Below are positions 39,956-51,306 of a stretch of 53,011 bases of DNA, piece after piece. The DNA is from Deinococcus sedimenti (GTDB lineage: Bacteria > Deinococcota > Deinococci > Deinococcales > Deinococcaceae). The stretch is from the NCBI RefSeq assembly GCF_014648135.1, contig NZ_BMQN01000016.1, forward strand, positions 1 through 53,011, given 5' to 3'. Every line of letters starts with the position of its first letter. The stretch's first letter is position 1. The translations under genes were made by a program, and so were the position numbers. The notes beneath the pieces were generated by a model, which did not search any database, was not told the DNA's origin, and saw only the letters and a list, made by a program, of their open reading frames with translations.

Positions 39956-40036
39956 GCGGGTCAGGGTAGCGCGCCCCCGGTCAGGGGGGCACGCGGGTGG
40001 TGTGGCGATCCGGAATGCCTGGGCGTACGCTGGGGC

Positions 40037-40450
40037 ATGGTGCAGCGGGTCCTGGCGTGCGTGGCGTGCGGGGTGGGGGTGGGTCTGGCGGCGGGTGATT
40101 TCCCGGCGCTGGGGCGTGTGGAGCAGGTGCGCGCGCCGGATGGTCGGCCGGTGGTGGTGCAGCGCGTGGCGTGTGCCGCGCCGGACCGGCCGCCGCTGGC
40201 GGCGGCGTTGACGCTGGAGGACGCCGGACCGATGCGCTGGCAGGTGGTGCAGCTGGCCACGAACGACGCGGGGGCCGAGGTGCTCAGCGTGGGCCGCAGC
40301 CTGCCGCAGATCGCGCCGCACTACCAGCGGTACGTGACGCAGGGGCAGCCGCTGGGGCGCCTGACGTTCTCGGCGCTGCTGGGCACCTGGAAGCTGTTCG
40401 GCCTGAAGTTCAGCTGGGAGAACGTCACGTACCGCTGCGCGCTGTCCTGA
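40037..40450 (+). CDS. Hypothetical secreted protein
   Basis: A 137-residue protein with a short hydrophobic N-terminus (VLACVACGVGVGLAAG) that is probably a signal peptide. The rest is beta-rich with two cysteines (C46, C134) that could pair. Not recognised. TACGCT (40026-40031) lies 5 nt before ATG. 34 nt separate it from the thioesterase gene, which has its own -10 box. Confidence 0.75.
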   Translation: MVQRVLACVACGVGVGLAAGDFPALGRVEQVRAPDGRPVVVQRVACAAPDRPPLAAALTLEDAGPMRWQVVQLATNDAGAEVLSVGRSLPQIAPHYQRYVTQGQPLGRLTFSALLGTWKLFGLKFSWENVTYRCALS

Positions 40451-40484
40451 CTGCCGCGGTGGGCGCGGGCGCTAGCATGTGGGC

Positions 40485-40949
40485 ATGACGCTGCACCCGG
40501 ACCTGAACTTCCCGACCGCGCATGAACTGGACACGCTGAGCCCCGAGGAACTGGCCGGGCGCATGAACGCCCTGTCCGGCACTCTGGGCGCGCGGCTGGG
40601 CATCGAGTTCACGGCCGTGTCCCGTGACCGGGTCGTAGCGCGCATGCCGGTGGACGGCAACCGCCAGCCGGCCGGGCGGCTGCATGGTGGGGCGAACCTG
40701 GCGCTGGCGGAGGAACTGGCCAGCGTGGGGTCGTGGATGAACCTGGACCCGGCGCGGCAGGTGGCGGTGGGCGTGGACCTGAGCGGCACGCACGTGCGCG
40801 GCGTGACGGACGGCTGGGTGACGGGCGAGGGCACCCTGGCGTACCGGGGGCGGACGGTGCTCGTCTGGAGTATCGAGATCCGCGACGAGCGGGGCCGCGT
40901 GACGAGCATGGCGCGCTGCACCTGTAACGTGATCTCCCTTGGGGCGTGA
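40485..40949 (+). CDS. PaaI-family hotdog thioesterase
   Basis: A 154-residue acyl-CoA thioesterase. The motif QPAGRLHGGANLALAEELAS and the VDLSGTHVRGVTDG region match the PaaI/YdiI/MenI type, which hydrolyses aryl- or DHNA-CoA. In Deinococcus a role in menaquinone synthesis (DHNA-CoA) is possible but not shown. ATG 40485 is 6 nt after TAGCAT (40473-40478). The in-frame GTG at 40479 abuts the box and is rejected. Repeat copy C starts 6 nt after its stop. Confidence 0.9.
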   Translation: MTLHPDLNFPTAHELDTLSPEELAGRMNALSGTLGARLGIEFTAVSRDRVVARMPVDGNRQPAGRLHGGANLALAEELASVGSWMNLDPARQVAVGVDLSGTHVRGVTDGWVTGEGTLAYRGRTVLVWSIEIRDERGRVTSMARCTCNVISLGA

Positions 40950-40954
40950 ACGCC

Positions 40955-41093
40955 TGATACGAACTCCGATTGAACGGCTTTGTAAGCTATTCAATCCGAG
41001 CGGACGCGAGTAGGAGTAAAACGGGTTCCGGGCGTGGAGTTGGCAGATCGGTGGTGTTCCGATCTGTGAACGAAACAGACGGAATCCGTATGA
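40955..41093 (+). repeat. Dispersed hairpin repeat, copy C
   Basis: 139 bp with TIR-like ends TGATACGAACTCCG and CGGAATCCGTATGA (11 of 14 matching). Stem 2 is CTCCGATTGAA (40964-40974) / TTCAATCCGAG (40990-41000) with one C-C mismatch, enclosing GCTT/AAGC. Stem 1 is CAGATCGG (41044-41051) / CCGATCTG (41059-41066) around TGGTGTT. Inverse orientation to copy B. Confidence 0.9.
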
Positions 41094-41095
41094 GG

Positions 41096-41125
41096 GAGGC
41101 CCCCGGACATCACGTCGGGGGCCTC
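41096..41125. terminator. Hairpin between convergent units
   Basis: Perfect 10-bp stem GAGGCCCCCG (41096-41105) / CGGGGGCCTC (41116-41125). The loop GACATCACGT nearly matches that of the hairpin at 6451-6486. No U-run on either strand. Confidence 0.65.
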
Positions 41126-41141
41126 CTCGTCTGTGGTGGGC

Positions 41142-42113
41142 TCAGCCGTTCAGGGCGCGGCTGAAGCTCTGCGCGGCGCGCAGGCGCATGTCCTCGATGG
41201 CGGTCCAGTCGGGCAGGCGGCGGCTGAGGGTCTCGTCCGCGACCTGCTGGGGGTTCAGGCGGGTGGAGTGGGCGGGGGCGCCCGCGTCGTCGCAGAAGCC
41301 CTGCACCTTGGGGTCGTAGGCGACGCCGGTGAAGGGCGTGTCGCTGGCGGCGGCCAGGATGACCGCGTGCAGGCGGACGCCGATCACGTAGCCGCTCCCG
41401 GCGATGGCGTCCAGGGCGACCTGCGGGTCGCGGGTGCTGAGCACGTCGTCCGCGCCGAGGCTGTGGGCCGCCTGGTCGTCGTGGTCGGGCATGAAGCTCA
41501 GGGCGGTCACGTGGCGCCCCTCGGCGCGCAGGAGTCGCACGACGTCTTTCAGGGCGTCGGTGGCGTCGGTCACGTCGCCGCGCGGGGCGATGATCACGCG
41601 TTTCAGGTCGCGGGTCAGGCCGGGCGTGGGGCTCAGCAGCAGGGCGGGGTCGCCGCCCAGTTCGGCGCGGATGCCCAGGTGGTCCAGGGTGTCGAGGCTG
41701 CCGCGGTCGCGGACGATGACGGGCACGCCGCGCAGCGCGCGGGCGACGCGGCGACCCCCATCGGGCGTCAGGGGGCCGATGCTCTGGTTGAACACGACCA
41801 CGCGGCGCCCCAGCAGTTTCGCGAGGCGGATGACGCCCAGGTAGTACGTGAGGTTGCGGGCGCTGGTCTTGTCCTGCAGCAGGCCGCCGCCGCCGGACAG
41901 GACCACCTGCGAGCGCAGGAGCGCGCCGATGAGCGCGGCGGGTTGCATGCGGGCTTCACTCTCGCAGTCATAGGTGCGGGCGGTGTCCTCGGGAGTGTTG
42001 GAGAGCAGCAGGGGCCGCGCGCCGTACTTGCGCAGTTCGCGGGTGATGGCCAGTGCGATGGCCTCGTCGCCGGTGTTGCCGAAACCGTAGTAGCCGCTGA
42101 CGGTGACGTTCAT
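41142..42113 (-). CDS. csaB: Polysaccharide pyruvyl transferase (CsaB-like)
   Basis: A 323-residue cytosolic enzyme transferring pyruvate from PEP onto secondary cell-wall polysaccharide, which anchors SLH-domain S-layer proteins. N-terminal VSGYYGFGNTGDEA and the LSGGGGLLQD motif are diagnostic. Length normal. The ATG overlaps the upstream stop as ATGA, so it is translated with the DUF5693 protein. Deinococcus uses SLH-type surface proteins, consistent with this role. Confidence 0.93.
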   Translation of the reverse strand: MNVTVSGYYGFGNTGDEAIALAITRELRKYGARPLLLSNTPEDTARTYDCESEARMQPAALIGALLRSQVVLSGGGGLLQDKTSARNLTYYLGVIRLAKLLGRRVVVFNQSIGPLTPDGGRRVARALRGVPVIVRDRGSLDTLDHLGIRAELGGDPALLLSPTPGLTRDLKRVIIAPRGDVTDATDALKDVVRLLRAEGRHVTALSFMPDHDDQAAHSLGADDVLSTRDPQVALDAIAGSGYVIGVRLHAVILAAASDTPFTGVAYDPKVQGFCDDAGAPAHSTRLNPQQVADETLSRRLPDWTAIEDMRLRAAQSFSRALNG

Positions 42114-43960
42114 GCGCGCACCTCGCTGGCCCCGCCATACGTGCGCCACAGGTGCAGCGCGGCACGGACGAGCTGAATGGCGATCAGACCGGCGATCAGG
42201 CCGATGCCCAGGCCCAGGAAGCAGCGCTGGGCGCTGATCAGCAGTGGCGTGTGGAAGTGGCTGAAGGTGTTCAGGATGCTGGACTGCCCGACGACGCCGC
42301 CCAGGATCAGCAGCGCGCCGAAGTACCCGGGGAGCGTGCCGCTCAGGCCCAGGAGGCCCAGGGGGTGCCCGGCCATCTCCTTGAAGCGGGGGCGGACCAG
42401 GGTGTCCTGCAGGTCCTGGCGGATCTTCGCCTCGGTGTCGCTGACGCTGGCGCCGGTGGCGTTGCCGCGCCGCAGGAACACCAGCGCGAACACGGCGGCG
42501 GCGGCGGCCATGATCAGGATGTCGCCCAGCTTGATGGGCGCGTGGTACACGTCCGCGATGGTCTTGCGCAGGTCCTGTCGGGGCAGGAAGCTCGCGGCGA
42601 CCAGCAGCAGCGGGAGCAGCAGGGTCAGGCCCACGCCGCGGAAGGGTTCCAGGCCCAGCACGCTGTCCTTGGTGGCGCCCAGCGCGGAGACGAACAGCAC
42701 GCCGGTCAGGCTCAGTCCGGTCGCGACGAACCAGTCGCTGACGCGCGCTCGGCGCAGCACGAGGCCCAGCGCGGGGAAGGTCACGGCGGCAATCAGCGCC
42801 GCGCCGGCAAAGGGGTCGAACTTGTTCATGACCAGGGCCAGCGCGCCGCTCCCGGCGGCGGCCAGCAGTCCCAGCCGGATCAGCGGGAAGCTCAGGCCCA
42901 GCAGCAGCAGTGCGGCGACCGGGCCGATCAGGCTCAGGCTGCGCAGCAGGGTGTTCTCGTGGAAGGGTTCGATGACGGGCTGCGTGACCTGTACGCCGGA
43001 CTTCTTCAGCAGGTCCGTGGTGCGGGTCAGCAGGTCGTTCGTCTCGTTCACGGTGGGGTAGGGGCGGACGTACAGCAGGCGCATGCTGCGTTCCCGCGCG
43101 GCGAGGTTGTACTTGCTGGCCAGCGTGATGGGGTCCAGGCGCTGCTGCCAGGCGGGGTTCACGCTGAAGGTCCGGGCGGCGCCGTGCGTGGCGATCAGGG
43201 TGTCCAGGCCGCGCTGAGGGGTGGCCTCGATCAGGGCGGGGACGCGGTTGCCCAGGCGGTCGTTGATCTTGGCGAGCAGTTCAGGGGTGCGCGCCCCGAT
43301 GACTTCCTCGCTGTTGAACAGAATGAAGGGCACGTCGGGCCAGTCCGCGCCGGGTTCGCGGACGGCGTCGTCGGCGTACGGGCGGTAGACCAGCATGAAG
43401 CCGCGGGCTTTCAGCTGCTGCATCAGGACCGGGTCGGGCCCGACCGGCAGGAAGGTGGGGTCGGTGGGCCATTCGGTCCAGGTCTGCCCGCCGACCTGCA
43501 CCTGCCGGGTGGGAATGGTGTACCGGGCGGGCAGCGCCTCGGCCACGCCGGGTTTCAGGGACCGCAGGTAGAAGTTGCGCGGGCTGACGGCGGCGTCGCC
43601 AGTCTCGGCGCGCAGATCCGCGCCGCTTTTCAGGTACACCTCGCCGCGCTGCCCGAGGTTCCCGATCACGTCCTCGTAGATGGCGACGCTGTTCACGCCC
43701 CTGCGCTGGTACTCGCCCAGCAACTCCAGCGGGTCGCGGCCGAAGCGGCGGGCCTGCGTGACCAGGGCCGGGTAGTCCATGACCAGCGCGGCTGTCTTCT
43801 GGGACTGCTCGTAGCTGACCCGGCCGAACGCGAGGATCAGGGCGGGAAGGGCGCTCAGGAGGATCAGGCCCAGCAGCCACGGGGTCAGCGGGTGCCGGGA
43901 GGGGGCCGGGACGGTCAGGCCCGGCGAGTTGGGCGGGGTGGGGTGAGCGGGCTGGGTCAC
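42110..43960 (-). CDS. DUF5693 family membrane protein
   Basis: A 616-residue membrane protein. One helix at ~28-46, a large extracytoplasmic region (~50-340) with YRPYADDAVR and repeated N.RLG..P motifs, then about eight helices in the C-terminal half. DUF5693 proteins often accompany csaB and are suspected to act in cell-wall polysaccharide handling, but this is unproven. GTG 43960 is chosen because TAGGAT (43968-43973) is 7 nt upstream on the minus strand. Confidence 0.88.
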   Translation of the reverse strand: MTQPAHPTPPNSPGLTVPAPSRHPLTPWLLGLILLSALPALILAFGRVSYEQSQKTAALVMDYPALVTQARRFGRDPLELLGEYQRRGVNSVAIYEDVIGNLGQRGEVYLKSGADLRAETGDAAVSPRNFYLRSLKPGVAEALPARYTIPTRQVQVGGQTWTEWPTDPTFLPVGPDPVLMQQLKARGFMLVYRPYADDAVREPGADWPDVPFILFNSEEVIGARTPELLAKINDRLGNRVPALIEATPQRGLDTLIATHGAARTFSVNPAWQQRLDPITLASKYNLAARERSMRLLYVRPYPTVNETNDLLTRTTDLLKKSGVQVTQPVIEPFHENTLLRSLSLIGPVAALLLLGLSFPLIRLGLLAAAGSGALALVMNKFDPFAGAALIAAVTFPALGLVLRRARVSDWFVATGLSLTGVLFVSALGATKDSVLGLEPFRGVGLTLLLPLLLVAASFLPRQDLRKTIADVYHAPIKLGDILIMAAAAAVFALVFLRRGNATGASVSDTEAKIRQDLQDTLVRPRFKEMAGHPLGLLGLSGTLPGYFGALLILGGVVGQSSILNTFSHFHTPLLISAQRCFLGLGIGLIAGLIAIQLVRAALHLWRTYGGASEVRA

Positions 43961-44061
43961 AGGGCACATCCTAAAGGCGGGCTGGGGGCGGGGGGCGGAC
44001 CGCAGGTCGGCGCGGCCGGAACAGCTGAGCATGCCGCGGCGGCCCAGGCGGGGCGTCCGCC

Positions 44062-44099
44062 AAAAGTGCGCCCCGTCGCTGGGCAGCGGGGCGGGGCGC
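44062..44099 (-). terminator. Terminator of udk operon
   Basis: GCGCCCCG (44068-44075) pairs with CGGGGCGC (44092-44099), with further internal pairing, followed by ACTTTT on the minus strand. Confidence 0.7.
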
Positions 44100-44106
44100 G
44101 GTCAGG

Positions 44107-45767
<1,661 letters not shown>

Positions 45768-45994
45768 ATCACTCCTGTTGTGGCGCTGAAGCCCGGCGGG
45801 CGGGGTCGCCCTCAGCGCGGGGGTCGCCCCGCAGGGTAGCACCCGGCGCGCGGGGCGGGTGACCCCGGCTGAAAGAACGCTGTCAGACGCGGCGGGGCAG
45901 GCTTGCATCATGCCCACATGCGCGCAGCACTCGCATGCCCACTGCCGGCGGCGGCCGTGGGAGGAACACCGCGTCACACCATCAGGATGTCGCT

Positions 45995-46000
45995 TACAAT
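45995..46000 (+). promoter_or_regulatory. Probable -10 box of the E3-binding-domain gene
   Basis: TACAAT in the 256-nt divergent gap between the dehydrogenase-like gene and 46024. It gives a leader of about 17-20 nt with an AAAGGGGG ribosome site. No clear -35 match. The rest of the gap (45768-45994) shows no gene. Confidence 0.55.
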
Positions 46001-46023
46001 GTGGCGCACAAAGGGGGACATGA

Positions 46024-47736
46024 ATGGATCGGATTGCTCCGCTCGCCAAGATTCTGGCAGAAGCGAACGGGATTGACTGGCAGAAGCTGCAGGGGTCGGG
46101 TGCAGGGGGCCAGATTGTCGAACAGGACATTCTGAACTACCTGTCGCGCGTCATGAGTGGCGAGGAGGATCCGCCCAGCACGCCGGTGGACCTGCCGCCG
46201 CCCGACTGGAACGGCGAGGAAGTCCCCACGGCCGACATGCTGGGCCGCGCCGGCATGAGCGCCGACATGCTCAGCCGCGCCGGCGTGGACACCGACCTGA
46301 CGGCCTTCGTGGAACAGACTCGCGCCGCCGTGCCCACCCCGCCGGCCGAGAGCCTCGACGACGACATGGAGTTCGAGCTGGAAGACGAGCCCGAGCAGGA
46401 GCCCACACCGGCCCCCGCACCGGAGCCCATGCACGAACCAGCCCCGGTCGCGCCGAGCTTCACCATGCCGGCCGCAGCCGCGCCGGAGCCGGTGGCTCCG
46501 CCGGTCGAGTTGCCGGTCACGCCCGAGCCCGCACCGACCCCCGCGCCGGCCGCCAGCTGGAACTGGGGCACGCCCGCCGCTTCCCCCACGGACACCCCGG
46601 CCGCGCCCGTCAGTGAACGTGACCCCGAGCCGGTCGCCGCCGCGCCCGAACCGGTGGCTGCGCCAGCCGAGCCGACCCCGACCCCGCCCGCCCCTGCGAC
46701 GCCCGCTACGGGTGGTCTGGCCTCCGGGCTGGGCAGCCTGCTGTCGCGCCTGTACCAGAAGCCGGCCGAACCGGCCCCCAGCCCGGCGGCGCCCAGTCAG
46801 GCGGTTGCGGCCGAAGCCACCCCGCCCACCCCGGTCGCCGAGCCCGTGCAGGACGTGACGCCCGCCGCGCCGGCCGAGGTGGCTGAACCCGCCGCGGCCC
46901 AGGCCGAACCGCAGGCGCCCGCCTGGAGTGATGGCCGTCAGGCCGGCGACGCCGCGTGGTCCCAGCCGGCCGAGCCGGAACCGGCCGCCGCCACGGCGGA
47001 ACCCGAGGCCGAGCCGATGCCCGAGCCGACGGCCCCCGACACCATGCAGCCGGAAACCGACACCGCGCAGCCGGAGGTCGCAGAGCCCGAATCGGCGCAA
47101 CCCGAAGTGCTGGAGCCCGAACCGGTCGCCGCCGAGGCCGAGCCGGTCCTGGCTGAACCGGAACAACACACGGACATGCCGGTCGACGCGGAGCGTCCTG
47201 CGCCCGAAGTCGAGCCGGAGCCGGTCATGGCCGAGCCGGAGCAGCCAGTCGACGCGCCCGCGCCGATGCCAGCCGCACCCGCCGGGAACGCCGTGTGGTT
47301 CGGCGCGTACCTGCGCCGTGACGCGAACGTGGCGGCCCTGCACGACCTGCGTGGTCAGGTGACGGCGGCGCTGTCGCGGGACCTGCCGCTGGCGCTGCTG
47401 GTGGCCCGCGCCGCCGCGCGTCACGCGGACAGCCTGGGGCTGGGCAGCGTGGCGGTGCACGCCGACGGTGGCGCCCAGGCGGTCGGCAGCGGCAGCCTGC
47501 GCGACGCGCTGGACGCCGGTGCGTTTACCGGCACGCCGGACCTGCTGGTCGTGGACGCCGGATCGATGGACCTGGATGACCTGCACTTCCCGCACACGAC
47601 GACGCTCAGCGTGGGTCGCGTGCAGGATGGCCGCGCGGCGCTGACGCTGAACGGCGACGTGGACGCGGCGCGCGCGGCGCAGTTCCTGGCACAGGTGGCC
47701 GGGACGCTGGAGCAGCCGATCCTGCTGGTGCTGTAA
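46024..47736 (+). CDS. E3-binding-domain protein with degenerate E2 acyltransferase domain
   Basis: A 570-residue protein. Residues 1-42 form a peripheral-subunit-binding (E3-binding) domain (IAPLAKILAEANGID... GAGGQIVEQDIL) as in 2-oxoacid dehydrogenase E2 proteins. Residues ~45-420 are a Pro/Ala/Glu-rich, probably extended linker. Residues ~423-570 resemble the E2 catalytic domain (LALLVARAAARHA; DLLVVDAGSM; TLSVGRV; AAQFLAQVAGTLEQPILLVL), but the HxxxDG catalytic motif is gone, and there is no lipoyl domain. It may be an E3-binding scaffold like E3BP. Confidence 0.85.
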   Translation: MDRIAPLAKILAEANGIDWQKLQGSGAGGQIVEQDILNYLSRVMSGEEDPPSTPVDLPPPDWNGEEVPTADMLGRAGMSADMLSRAGVDTDLTAFVEQTRAAVPTPPAESLDDDMEFELEDEPEQEPTPAPAPEPMHEPAPVAPSFTMPAAAAPEPVAPPVELPVTPEPAPTPAPAASWNWGTPAASPTDTPAAPVSERDPEPVAAAPEPVAAPAEPTPTPPAPATPATGGLASGLGSLLSRLYQKPAEPAPSPAAPSQAVAAEATPPTPVAEPVQDVTPAAPAEVAEPAAAQAEPQAPAWSDGRQAGDAAWSQPAEPEPAAATAEPEAEPMPEPTAPDTMQPETDTAQPEVAEPESAQPEVLEPEPVAAEAEPVLAEPEQHTDMPVDAERPAPEVEPEPVMAEPEQPVDAPAPMPAAPAGNAVWFGAYLRRDANVAALHDLRGQVTAALSRDLPLALLVARAAARHADSLGLGSVAVHADGGAQAVGSGSLRDALDAGAFTGTPDLLVVDAGSMDLDDLHFPHTTTLSVGRVQDGRAALTLNGDVDAARAAQFLAQVAGTLEQPILLVL

Positions 47737-47746
47737 CCCCTCTGTC

Positions 47747-47788
47747 GGCCGCGCCTCTCCCCCCCAGGGAGGAGGCGCGGCCTTCTGT
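47747..47788 (+). terminator. Terminator of the E3-binding-domain gene
   Basis: Perfect 11-bp stem GGCCGCGCCTC (47747-47757) / GAGGCGCGGCC (47772-47782) followed by TTCTGT. Confidence 0.8.
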
Positions 47789-47841
47789 CGTGCTGCTGAC
47801 CGTGTTGTGTCGCCGTGGGCGCGCGGCGCACAATGGCGGGC

Positions 47842-48135
47842 ATGGTGACAGCGATCGTGATGGTGCAGGCCGAGCGGCAGCGCGTGCAGGAGACGGCCGA
47901 GGCGCTGGCGGGCGTCCCGAGTGTCCGCGAGGTGTACTCGGTGACGGGCGAATGGGACATCGTGGCGATCCTGAAACTGACGCGCTACGAGGATCTAGAC
48001 GACGTGGTGACCGGGCACCTACGCAAGGTCGAGGGCATCACGCGCACGCAGACGATGCTGGCGTTCCGGACGTACAACGATTCCCTGCTGGATCAGGGGT
48101 TCGGGGTGGGCCTGGACGAGTCGCAGCAGCGTTGA
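47842..48135 (+). CDS. Stand-alone Lrp/AsnC ligand-binding (RAM) domain protein
   Basis: A 97-residue protein consisting only of the ferredoxin-like RAM domain of Lrp/AsnC regulators (VTAIVMVQAER..., YSVTGEWDIVAILKL, FRTYNDSLLDQG), without a DNA-binding half. Such proteins form ring-shaped oligomers that bind amino acids and can modulate full-length Lrp partners. CACAAT lies 7 nt before ATG 47842, which fixes the start over the longer frame from 47815. Confidence 0.9.
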   Translation: MVTAIVMVQAERQRVQETAEALAGVPSVREVYSVTGEWDIVAILKLTRYEDLDDVVTGHLRKVEGITRTQTMLAFRTYNDSLLDQGFGVGLDESQQR

Positions 48136-48240
48136 ACGGCGGATGAGCGTCGTTTAAGAAACCTTCACGCGCTGGTTGATGCGTGGGGTTTTGTGACCTG
48201 TCCCACCTGAGCCCGGGGGGCGGGCGGGTACGTTGCACGC

Positions 48241-49167
48241 ATGCGAAACCAACTGAAGCGCGCGGCCCTGCTGGGCGCGACCCTCCTGACCAGCGCCGCG
48301 CTGGGCTCTGCCGCCGCGAAGTCGATCGTGGTGGGCAGCAAACTCGACCCCGAGGCGCAGATCCTCGGGCAGATGATCGTCCTGACCCTCCGGAATGCCG
48401 GGCTGGACGTGACCGACAAGACGAACCTGGGGGATACCGGCGTGAACCGCAAGGCGATCCTGGCCGGGGAGATCGACGTGTACCCCGAATACACCGGCAA
48501 CGCCGTGTACCTGTTCCCGAAGGCGAACATCAGCGCGAAGCAGGCCGGGAACCCCGGCACGATCTACGGGCTGGCGCGGCAGCTGGACAGCAAGAACGGC
48601 GTGACGTGGCTCAAGCCCGCGAACGTGAACAACACCTGGGTGATCGCGGTGCCGCAGGCGCTGGCGCAGAGCGCCAAGCTGAGCAGTGTCGCGGACCTCG
48701 CGAAGTACGTCAACGGAGGCGGGAAGCTGAAGATGGCGGGCAGCCCGGAGTTCTTCAACCGCCCGGACACCATGCCCGCCTTCGAGGCCGCGTACGGCTT
48801 CAAGCTCAGGGCCGATCAGAAGCTGGTGCTGGCCGGGGCGACGCCGCCCCAGACGCAGCAGGCGGCCGCGAACGGCACGAACGGCGTGAACGCCGCGATG
48901 GCGTACGGCACGGACGGCACGCTGGCGGCACTGAAGATGGTGGCGCTGAAGGACCCGAAGGGCGCGCAGGCGGTGTACCAGCCGGCCCCGATCATCCGCA
49001 CGGACACCCTGAAGGCCAACCCGCAGGTCACGGGGCTGCTGAACCGCGTGTTCGCCACGCTGACCCAGGGCACCCTGCAGGGCCTGAACGCGAAGGTGGC
49101 ACTGGAGGGCCGCACGGCGCAGGACGTGGCGCGCGAGTACCTGAAGGGCAAGGGGCTCCTCAAGTAA
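48241..49167 (+). CDS. ABC transporter substrate-binding protein, betaine/choline type
   Basis: A 308-residue extracytoplasmic binding protein of the OpuC/OsmF family. Signal peptide to about GSAAAKS. The family core is GSKLDPEAQILGQM, IDVYPEYTGNA and the later KMAGSPEFF. It binds quaternary-ammonium osmolytes such as glycine betaine or choline, or related compounds. TACGTT (48229-48234) lies 6 nt before ATG. First gene of a four-gene operon. Confidence 0.92.
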   Translation: MRNQLKRAALLGATLLTSAALGSAAAKSIVVGSKLDPEAQILGQMIVLTLRNAGLDVTDKTNLGDTGVNRKAILAGEIDVYPEYTGNAVYLFPKANISAKQAGNPGTIYGLARQLDSKNGVTWLKPANVNNTWVIAVPQALAQSAKLSSVADLAKYVNGGGKLKMAGSPEFFNRPDTMPAFEAAYGFKLRADQKLVLAGATPPQTQQAAANGTNGVNAAMAYGTDGTLAALKMVALKDPKGAQAVYQPAPIIRTDTLKANPQVTGLLNRVFATLTQGTLQGLNAKVALEGRTAQDVAREYLKGKGLLK

Positions 49168-49192
49168 TGCGCGGGCCGCGCTGGACCAGACG

Positions 49193-50373
49193 GTGAGCAC
49201 GGCGCGGACCGGGGTGGGGGCAGGGGCGCAGGCTCCTGCCCCTGCTGCTGCGCGCCGGGACGTGCGGCTGGTGCTGTGGCTCGCGGCCCTGCCGATGCTG
49301 GCGGGGGCGTGGCTACCGTGGGTGCTGCTGCGCCCGAACCGGCTGGCGCCCGGCGAGTACCTGCGGCTGCCGCCCGAGTGGGTGGCGCTGACGGCCGCGC
49401 TGGCGCTGCTCCCCGCTATCGTCGGGCATTGGCGGCGTGGGCTGGTGTGGCTGCCCGCCACGCTGGCGCTGCTGCTGGGCGTGTGGCTGCTGGGGACCCG
49501 CACGGCGGCGGCGCTGGCCGGTCAGGCGGAGTTCGCACGGGCGAGTGCGGCCAGCGGCGTGTGGCTGTACCTGCTGGGGGCGGGCGGCGCGGCCTACGCG
49601 GCCGGGCTGGCCCTCCCGGAACGCCGCTGGGTCGCGTGGCTGTGGCTGCCGCCCGCGCTGACGCTGCTGCTGGGCGGGCATCTGGCGGGCTGGTCGGTGC
49701 TTGTCGAGGGCCGGAACGAGGGGCCGCGCTGGGTGCAGGAGCTGGCGCAGCACTTACGGCTGGTGGGCAGTGCGCTGGGCCTGTCGGTACTGATCGGGGT
49801 GCCGCTGGCGGTGTGGGCGGCGGGTCGCGCGCGGGTGGCGGACGCGGTGCTGGGCGTGGCGAACGCCGTGCAGACGCTGCCCAGCCTCGCCCTGCTGGGC
49901 CTGCTGATCGCGCCGCTGTCGGCGCTGGCGAACGCCGTGCCCGCCCTGCGCGAGGCCGGGGTCAGCGGGATCGGCGTGGCCCCGGCGCTGACGGCCATGA
50001 CGCTGTACGCGCTGCTGCCGGTGCTGCGCAACGGCGTGGTGGCCCTGCGGGGCGTGCCCGCCGGGGTGGTCGACGCGGCGCGCGGGATGGGCATGACGGC
50101 CTCGCAGCGCTTCTGGCGGGTGCAGGTGCCGCTGGCGCTGCCGGTGTGGCTGGGCGGGGTGCGGCAGGCGGCGGTGCTGCTGGTGGGCGTGGCGGCGGTC
50201 GCCGCGCTGATCGGCGCGGGGGGGCTCGGCACCTACATTTTCAAGGGCCTGCAGAGTGCCGCGTCGGACCTGATCCTGCTGGGGGCCGTTCCGGCGGCGC
50301 TGCTGGCCATTCTCGTGGACGGCGCGCTGCGGGCGCTGGAGGGCTGGCTGGGCCGCCGCCTGGGGAGGGCCGC

Positions 50374-50377
<4 letters not shown>
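49193..50377 (+). CDS. ABC transporter permease, betaine/choline type, with N-terminal extension
   Basis: A 394-residue membrane protein. The C-terminal ~210 residues are a BPD_transp_1 permease with the EAA loop VVDAARGMGMTASQRFW. About 190 extra N-terminal residues contain four to five hydrophobic helices not found in ordinary OpuCB permeases. GTG start 25 nt after the binding-protein stop. The end overlaps the ATPase start as ATGA. Confidence 0.9.

Positions 50378-51302
<925 letters not shown>

Positions 51303-51306
<4 letters not shown>

Noticed and set aside
46137..47595. Gly/Arg-rich minus-strand frames over the E3-binding-domain gene
   Set aside because: They mirror the Pro/Ala/Glu-coding repeats on the plus strand and lack starts or ribosome sites.
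49276..50373. N-terminal extension of the ABC ATPase frame
   Set aside because: The ~366 upstream residues overlap the permease in another frame and are low complexity; ATG 50374 with a ribosome site and ATGA overlap is the start.
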